From an uncultured Collinsella sp. (GTDB lineage: Bacteria; Actinomycetota; Coriobacteriia; Coriobacteriales; Coriobacteriaceae): a stretch of DNA of 64,000 bases. The notes below the pieces were generated by a model that saw only the letters and a list, made by a program, of their open reading frames with translations, was not told the origin of the DNA and did no database searches. Positions 58,664 through 64,000 of the stretch are shown piece by piece. The DNA is taken from positions 1-64,000 of the forward strand of contig CAUHCN010000006.1 in NCBI GenBank assembly GCA_959604825.1, in the 5' to 3' direction. Positions within the stretch are counted from its first letter, which is position 1. Every line of letters begins with the position of its first letter. The position numbers and the translations under genes were made by a program.

Positions 58664-59818
58664 CTAGAAGCTACCGCGCTTCAGGAAGTCGGGAAGCTCG
58701 AACTGGTCGTTGCCAAAGTTGGGCAGCTCGGTACCACCGACGTTGCGGGTCGGAGCGGCCTGAGCCGGGCTGGCAGCCGGAGCGGTGCGCTGCGGCTCAG
58801 CGGAGGCAGCGGCCTTGCTCTGAGACTGCTGAGCAGCAAAGAGCTCATCCTGACGGTTGACATTGGAGTCGGAGAAGCCCGTAGCGATGACGGTGATACG
58901 CACCTGATCGCCCAGGGACTCGTCGACAACGGTACCGAAGATGATGTTGGCCTCGGGGTCGACGGCGTTGGCGACAACGTCGGCGGCGTCGCTGATCTCC
59001 TGGATGCCCAGGTCCTTGGAACCGGCGATGGAGAGCAGCACGCGCGTGGCACCATCGATGGAGCTCTCGAGCAGCGGGCTGGAGATGGCCTGCTGGGCAG
59101 CGTCGACGGCACGAGTATCCCCAGAAGAGGTACCGATACCCATCATGGCGGTACCGGCCTGCTTCATGATGGTCTTAACATCGGCGAAGTCCAGGTTGAT
59201 GATACCGGGGACGGTGATGAGGTCGGTGATGCCCTGGGTGCCCTGGGAAAGGACGCCATCGGCAATCGCGAAGGCCTCGAGCATGGTGGTCTTCTTCTCG
59301 GCGATGTCGAGCAGCTTATCGTTAGGAATGACGATCATGGTGTCGACGCAATCGGAGAGGGTCTTGATGCCCTCCTCGGCGCTCTTCTTACGCTTGCGGC
59401 CCTCGAAGGTGAAGGGCTTGGTCACGACGGCGACGGTCAGTGCGCCGACCTCGTTCATCGCGATATCGGCAACGATGGGAGCAGCGCCGGTACCGGTGCC
59501 GCCGCCCTCGCCGCAGGTGATAAACACCATGTCGGCGCCAGCGAGCGCCTCGGCGATGTCGTCGCGGGACTCATCGGCAGCCTTGCGGCCAACCTCGGGA
59601 TTGGCGCCGGCGCCCAGGCCGCGGGTAAGGTCGGTGCCGATGTGCACCTTGATATCGGCATCAGAGATCGCGAGTGCCTGAGCATCGGTGTTGATGGCAA
59701 CAAACTCGACGCCGCGGATGCCCTCTTCGATCATTCGATTGACCGCGTTGGTACCGCCGCCGCCGACGCCGACCACCTTAATGACGGCAAGGTAGTTGTT
59801 GATCTCTGTCTCGTGCAT
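58664..59818 (-). CDS. ftsZ: cell division protein FtsZ
   Basis: The 384-residue tubulin-like GTPase has 'IKVVGVGGGGTNAVNRMI', the tubulin signature 'CGEGGGTGTGAAP' and the T7 loop 'IINLDFADVKTIM'. A Gln/Ala/Ser linker precedes the conserved C-terminal peptide 'ELPDFLKRGSF', which binds SepF. It forms the Z-ring. GGAGG lies six bases before the ATG. It follows ftsQ directly with no ftsA between, as in other actinobacteria. A 14-bp palindrome lies in the upstream gap. Confidence 0.98.
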   Translation of the reverse strand: MHETEINNYLAVIKVVGVGGGGTNAVNRMIEEGIRGVEFVAINTDAQALAISDADIKVHIGTDLTRGLGAGANPEVGRKAADESRDDIAEALAGADMVFITCGEGGGTGTGAAPIVADIAMNEVGALTVAVVTKPFTFEGRKRKKSAEEGIKTLSDCVDTMIVIPNDKLLDIAEKKTTMLEAFAIADGVLSQGTQGITDLITVPGIINLDFADVKTIMKQAGTAMMGIGTSSGDTRAVDAAQQAISSPLLESSIDGATRVLLSIAGSKDLGIQEISDAADVVANAVDPEANIIFGTVVDESLGDQVRITVIATGFSDSNVNRQDELFAAQQSQSKAAASAEPQRTAPAASPAQAAPTRNVGGTELPNFGNDQFELPDFLKRGSF

Positions 59819-59939
59819 GTCGGTCCTCCGAACAAAGGTTATAGCCATAGCATGGGTCGACCCCTGCGCACATTAACCTTCAGGTTGAAAGTAAATGCAA
59901 AGGTAAACCGTATTATGTTTGCACATTATGAACGTATCA

Positions 59940-59953
59940 GTCAAATAATTGAC
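59940..59953. promoter_or_regulatory. palindrome upstream of ftsZ
   Basis: GTCAA-ATAA-TTGAC is a perfect 5-bp inverted repeat in the AT-rich ftsQ-ftsZ gap, which also holds CATAAT boxes. It could be an operator on an ftsZ promoter. Confidence 0.4.
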
Positions 59954-60017
59954 CGTGAAAACCAAACAAACCAGATAAACGGCGTGGTATGGCCCCTCAA
60001 CAAAGCATCAACCAGCG

Positions 60018-61274
60018 CTACGAGGTCGGAGCATTCCTAAATGTGTAGTTGCCCGGAGAGCGCACATTAATATACGTTACGCCCTCTACCTGCGAAAGCA
60101 ACTTGGTGACTACGCGTTCCTTCTTGGCGATATCGTCCGAATCGCCCAGCGACACCTCAATGCCGTTATTGAGGTTTGCCGAGATGGCTTCGACCGAAGG
60201 CGTGGAAATATCCTTGACTTGTCCCAAGAACTCGCTCGAAAAACCACGCACATAATCCAGGCCGGCCTTAACGGCTTTGGAGTTCACCGCCTGGCCGGAA
60301 ACCGGAGCGACATCCGCCGAGACATCAGTCAACAACACCGCGCCATAATGCTTGGCGAGCGCCAGCGCGGCATCGATTCCGGTCAAGGTATTTGAGCCCC
60401 GCCCTGTCGTGATGACGTTGCCCTGGTCGTCCACTTCGACCGACGTCGACAGCGGGGCGATCCAGGTGTCATCGTCTCCGATAGCCCAGGCAAGGTCGTC
60501 GGAGCTGATATACGCAATGGCGATAACTTTACGCTCCGTCGGCGTGATGATAAGCGTATGGGGAAACTGGCGCTGGACATCCACGCCCGAAACCCACGGG
60601 TTCTGCTTGAGATCCTCGGTAATCTGGTCGGGATCGACGTTAAAAAGCGACGTTCCCTCGGGCAAGTCGATCAGCTGGATAGCATCGTGCTTCGTCACAT
60701 GCTCGCTGCCTTGAATCTGAATATCAGTGGCAGTAAACAATCCAGAGTTGATCACCACGATGGCAACGACGACGAGCACGGCCAAGACGGCCAGAACGCC
60801 GCCCACGATTTTGCCTTTGCCTGTAACGACAGAAGCGGCGTCTGATGTTTTATTTGCCATCGCCCCAAGTGAAGATAACGGGTTGAAACCTTTTTTACTC
60901 GAAGGCTTCTTGGCGGTAGCCGGCACCGATGTCAGCGAGCGCGGTTTCGATGCGCCCAGCGTGCGACCTGGACGCGCCGCTATAGTTCCCGTCGAGGGCT
61001 TGGGAGCTGCCATGGGACGGGCAGGCTTGGCGCCCATAACAGGCTTTGACGTCACCGAGGGACGCGAGGACTTTTTTGCGGCCGGACGATTACCGAGCTG
61101 AGAGCCGACGACCGGACGACTGGTCTGTCGAGCATGCCCGACAGACTCAGAGTGCGCGACGGTATTGCGTTGAGGTTTGGCAGGCGCGCCGGAACGCCCT
61201 CCGGCGCGGCGGAAGGTGGGTTTCGATGCTCTAGAAGCCGAGGAATTTAACTTCCGGTCTGAGCTCGATGCCAT
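60018..61274 (-). CDS. ftsQ: division protein FtsQ/DivIB with long basic N-terminal tail
   Basis: The 418-residue bitopic protein has one membrane segment at about residues 156-175 ('IVGGVLAVLAVLVVVAIVVI'). A POTRA domain ('FTATDIQIQGSEHVTKHDAI') follows, with FtsQ-type 'LPEGTSLFNVDPDQITEDL' and 'PWVSGVDVQRQFPHTLIITP', and then the beta domain. It scaffolds FtsB/FtsL at the septum. The 150-residue cytoplasmic tail, rich in Ser, Pro, Lys and Arg, is much longer than the 25-100 residues usual in the family. It overlaps murB by 44 bp. Confidence 0.93.
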   Translation of the reverse strand: MASSSDRKLNSSASRASKPTFRRAGGRSGAPAKPQRNTVAHSESVGHARQTSRPVVGSQLGNRPAAKKSSRPSVTSKPVMGAKPARPMAAPKPSTGTIAARPGRTLGASKPRSLTSVPATAKKPSSKKGFNPLSSLGAMANKTSDAASVVTGKGKIVGGVLAVLAVLVVVAIVVINSGLFTATDIQIQGSEHVTKHDAIQLIDLPEGTSLFNVDPDQITEDLKQNPWVSGVDVQRQFPHTLIITPTERKVIAIAYISSDDLAWAIGDDDTWIAPLSTSVEVDDQGNVITTGRGSNTLTGIDAALALAKHYGAVLLTDVSADVAPVSGQAVNSKAVKAGLDYVRGFSSEFLGQVKDISTPSVEAISANLNNGIEVSLGDSDDIAKKERVVTKLLSQVEGVTYINVRSPGNYTFRNAPTS

Positions 61275-62142
61275 ACGCCTCCCTCACCTTTCCGTGCACA
61301 TGTCTGATAACCGCGGCAACGTCATCGGCCGAGGCAGTTCCGTTATTAACGATAAAATTAGCGTGAACGGGCGAAACTTCCGCGCCGCCAATTGAAAAAC
61401 CCTTTAATCCACAATCCTCGATAAGCTTGCCCACACTCGCATCGGGCGGGTTGCGAAAGACAGACCCGCAGGATGCGCGACCCATGGGCTGCGTACGCTT
61501 GCGCCTTGTAAGGTACCGCTCCATGCGCTCGCGAATATCGGCCTTGGGCGCCGGTTTAAGCTTGAGCACGCACTCGAGGATGATCTCATTGCGGGGAAGG
61601 CTACATTCGCGGTAGCCCCAAGTGATCTCGGACCCCGCATAATGCTTGATACCGGATGCCGGGTCAAACGTTACGACATCCTCAACCAGCGAGCCAATCC
61701 ACTCGGTCCGTGTGCCGGCATTCATAGATATCGCACCGCCGACCGAGCCAGGGATGCCAACGGCAAACTCAAGGCCCGAGAGGCTACGCGACAGGGCATC
61801 GTTGACCAGGCGCGCAAACATCACGCCCGCACCGACCGTCAGCGTACAACCGTCATCGGCAACAACCGTGCGCTGAAACTCACGTCCGAGCGAAATGACG
61901 GCACCGCGATAGCCGCCATCGGCAACCAGCAGATTGGAGCCCTTGCCGATGATGACCCACGGCACCTGCTCGCGATCGAGCACCGCCACGGCGCGGCGGA
62001 GGGCATGATAGCTATGGCACGTCACAAAGAGGTCGGCCTTGCCGCCGATACGATAGCTCGTATGACGCGCAAGGCGCTCGTCCTCGATCACATCCGTGTC
62101 GATCATGCCCGAGAGCGCCATGACGGCGTTAAACAGACCCAT
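61231..62142 (-). CDS. murB: UDP-N-acetylenolpyruvoylglucosamine reductase
   Basis: The 303-residue flavoenzyme makes UDP-MurNAc. FAD-binding 'HTSYRIGGKADLF', 'IIGKGSNLLVADGGYRGAVI', 'GIPGSVGGAISMNAG' and the catalytic Ser/Glu regions 'SCGSVFRNP' and 'SPVHANFIVN' are present. Length fits type II MurB. The first ATG lies 5 bp past the murC stop with no clear ribosome site, so start by coupling is likely. Its end overlaps ftsQ by 44 bp. Confidence 0.96.
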   Translation of the reverse strand: MGLFNAVMALSGMIDTDVIEDERLARHTSYRIGGKADLFVTCHSYHALRRAVAVLDREQVPWVIIGKGSNLLVADGGYRGAVISLGREFQRTVVADDGCTLTVGAGVMFARLVNDALSRSLSGLEFAVGIPGSVGGAISMNAGTRTEWIGSLVEDVVTFDPASGIKHYAGSEITWGYRECSLPRNEIILECVLKLKPAPKADIRERMERYLTRRKRTQPMGRASCGSVFRNPPDASVGKLIEDCGLKGFSIGGAEVSPVHANFIVNNGTASADDVAAVIRHVHGKVREAYGIELRPEVKFLGF

Positions 62143-62147
62143 TAGAC

Positions 62148-63566
62148 TTAAGCGTCTTTCTTGGCAGTCAGATACTCGATAAACTCGGGACCGACGGTCG
62201 TAACGTCACCAGCACCCATGGTGAGCAGCAGGTCGCCCTCGCCCACCATCTGCTCGAGCTCCTGATTGAGCTCAAGACGGCTGGAGCAATACACGACCTC
62301 CTTGCCAGGATGCTTGGCGCGCACGGTATCGGCGAGCATCTTAGAGGTGACACCCGGAATGGGCATCTCGCCAGCCGAGAACACATCAATCAGCAGCAGT
62401 TTATCGGCATTGGCAAATGCATCGGCAAAGTCGTCGCACAGGGCCTGCAGGCGCGAATAGCGGTGCGGCTGGAACACGACGTCGACGTGCTTGTAGCCCA
62501 GCGACGAAGCGGCAGCAAGCGTCGCCTTGATCTCGGTGGGGTGATGGCCGTAATCATCGACCACGGTGATGCCATCGATATCGCCCACGTGGGTAAAGCG
62601 ACGGCGGACGCCCTCAAAGCTCGAGAGCGCCTTGGCGGCGGCGTCGATGTCAAGGCCCAGGACATGGGCGACGGTGAGCACCGCCGTGGCGTTGAGCATG
62701 TTGTGGCGACCGGGATTGCTCTTGATCTCCACAGCATGCTCAGTGCCGTCCTCAAAGCGAACGATAAAGTCACTCTGGATGCCCTTGACATCCGGGTGCA
62801 TGCAGACGATGTCGTTGCTCTCGGCAAAGCCGTAGGAAAGCACGTGACGGCCCGTCGACTTGGCGAGCTCGACCAGATGCGGGTCCTCACCACAGACGAT
62901 GACGGTGCCCTCCTCGCCCACCAGGCTCATGAATTTGGCGAAAGTTGCCTCGATCTCCTCGATACCCGAGTAGTGATCGAGGTGGTCGGCCTCGACGTTG
63001 GTCACAATGACTACGTTGGGGTTCAGGAACAGGAAGGAGCTGTCGGACTCGTCAGCCTCGGCGACAAAGTAGTCGCCCGAGCCGTTCTTGCCGTTCGTGT
63101 CATAGCCCTCGACGATGCCACCGATCAGGAAGCTCGGATCCAGACCCATGCGGTCGAGCATGGTGGCGCACATCGAAGACGTGGTGGTCTTGCCATGCGT
63201 GCCGGCAACAGCGACGGTGGTGTAGCCGTGGCCCAAAGCAGAGAGCATCTTGGCACGGGGCCACACGGGAATACCAAGCTCGCGAGCGCGCACGAGTTCA
63301 GGGTTGGACTCCGGAATAGCGGTAGAGACAACAACCACGTCGGGCTTGACCTCGTCGATCGTGGCTGCCTCATGGCCCACATGCACCTTCACACCAGCGC
63401 GGGTAAGCTGGCGGATATAACGTGACGTCTTAAGGTCGGAGCCGGTAACGGCATAACCGCGCTCGTGCAGAACGAGGGCGATGCCGCTCATGCCGGCGCC
63501 GCCGATACCGATAAAGTGGGCGCTCTTAAACTCGGGCGCGGAGGTTGCAGTCTGGGAATCAGCCAT
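62148..63566 (-). CDS. murC: UDP-N-acetylmuramate--L-alanine ligase
   Basis: The 472-residue Mur ligase adds L-Ala to UDP-MurNAc. N-terminal 'HFIGIGGAGMSGIALVLHER', ATP loop 'VAVAGTHGKTTTSSMCATML', central 'VEADHLDHYSG' and C-terminal 'DYGHHPTEIKATL' identify MurC. The start 'MADSQTA' is used. It lies in the usual dcw order murG-murC-murB-ftsQ-ftsZ. Confidence 0.97.
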   Translation of the reverse strand: MADSQTATSAPEFKSAHFIGIGGAGMSGIALVLHERGYAVTGSDLKTSRYIRQLTRAGVKVHVGHEAATIDEVKPDVVVVSTAIPESNPELVRARELGIPVWPRAKMLSALGHGYTTVAVAGTHGKTTTSSMCATMLDRMGLDPSFLIGGIVEGYDTNGKNGSGDYFVAEADESDSSFLFLNPNVVIVTNVEADHLDHYSGIEEIEATFAKFMSLVGEEGTVIVCGEDPHLVELAKSTGRHVLSYGFAESNDIVCMHPDVKGIQSDFIVRFEDGTEHAVEIKSNPGRHNMLNATAVLTVAHVLGLDIDAAAKALSSFEGVRRRFTHVGDIDGITVVDDYGHHPTEIKATLAAASSLGYKHVDVVFQPHRYSRLQALCDDFADAFANADKLLLIDVFSAGEMPIPGVTSKMLADTVRAKHPGKEVVYCSSRLELNQELEQMVGEGDLLLTMGAGDVTTVGPEFIEYLTAKKDA

Positions 63567-63663
63567 GTGCTCGTGTACTCCTTGCGTAAACACTGCCTGT
63601 AACCCGTTAACTGTACCGCACCTACCGCATCAGCGCGAGGGCGACCGACGATATCCCGTCTAA

Positions 63664-64000
63664 CTAACGCAAACCCTCTACCGCATCGGCCAGAAGAGCG
63701 GCGGCCCTATCCTGAGCCAGACCGCGCGCCGCCTGACGCATGACGTCGCGCTCTGCCGCGTCATCGACCAGGTGCAGCAGCTCATCGGCAAAGGCAGAAC
63801 CGTCGATATCGGCATCGGCACAGAGCACGCCGGCCCCGGCGTCGACCAGATAACGGGCATTGGTGGTTTGGTGGTCGGCCGTCGCATGCGGATACGGCAC
63901 GAGTATCGAGGGCACGGCGAGCGCAGCGATCTCGGCCACGCTCGATGCACCCGAACGCGAGAGCACCAAATCGGCAGCAGCCAGCATATCGCCCATGTTG
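63664..64000 (-). CDS. murG: MurG glycosyltransferase, C-terminal part (cut by window edge)
   Basis: Only the last 111 codons are inside the window. 'AADLVLSRSGASSVAEIAAL' and 'VPSILVPYPHATADHQTTNA' are the UDP-GlcNAc-binding segment of MurG, followed by a C-terminal helix. MurG makes lipid II from lipid I at the inner membrane face. The gene continues beyond 64000. It lies 97 bp upstream of murC. Confidence 0.92.
   Translation of the reverse strand, partial: NMGDMLAAADLVLSRSGASSVAEIAALAVPSILVPYPHATADHQTTNARYLVDAGAGVLCADADIDGSAFADELLHLVDDAAERDVMRQAARGLAQDRAAALLADAVEGLR

Overview
This is a GC-rich, densely packed bacterial chromosome segment. It has about 60 protein genes, two tRNAs, RNase P RNA, one TPP riboswitch and many Rho-independent terminators. 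The content fits an anaerobic, monoderm actinobacterium of the Coriobacteriia, most like Collinsella. The clues are a dcw cluster without ftsA but with sepF, yggT and divIVA, Fe-S enzymes typical of anaerobes, a selenium cluster, and strongly GC-biased codon use. The genus is an inference from gene style; no 16S gene is present.

Layout. 1-1130: a RelB/PIN toxin-antitoxin-like pair, then tRNA-Gly and tRNA-Pro. 1220-10730 (minus): a long, tightly spaced unit of two 2-hydroxyacyl-CoA dehydratase/double-cubane-type Fe-S proteins, their ATPase activator, a GT4 glycosyltransferase, selD, yedF, a DUF3343 gene and a cysteine desulfurase-like gene, then brnQ behind a terminator. selD contains an in-frame TGA exactly at catalytic position 17 followed by a short SECIS-like hairpin, so it encodes a selenoprotein and the organism should decode selenocysteine. 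10870-16290 (minus): molybdate uptake (modABC) and molybdenum cofactor genes (mogA/moaB-type and moeA). Selenium and molybdenum functions side by side suggest selenium-dependent molybdenum hydroxylases elsewhere in the genome.

16500-24310: CLC transporter, lipid kinase, ArfB-like hydrolase, xpt, MFS exporter, metY, a C_GCAxxG_C_C protein and yigZ. 24410-26390: a nested hairpin element, rnpB and rpsA. 26700-35050: HAD phosphatase, cysteine desulfidase, rpiB, ndk, argH, a small ORF, argG and a Cof-type HAD. 35050-41170: a perfect 33-bp inverted repeat, polA, M18 aminopeptidase and yaaA. 41240-43690: TPP riboswitch-thiC-thiD. 43690-50510: pentapeptide protein between two related palindromes, SGNH hydrolase, a PARG-like protein with an altered active site, Bax inhibitor-1 protein, pit with its DUF47 partner, and a nitroreductase of mosaic base composition.

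50540-64000 (minus) is the division and cell-wall cluster murG-murC-murB-ftsQ-ftsZ-pgeF ... yggS-sepF-yggT-divIVA. The whole pstSCAB-phoU phosphate operon sits inside it between pgeF and yggS, with a candidate Pho box upstream of pgeF. yggT seems to start at a non-canonical ATC codon.

The least explained features are (1) the selenium/dehydratase/glycosyltransferase operon and (2) several long, perfect or nested intergenic palindromes, some sharing internal motifs although their stems differ.
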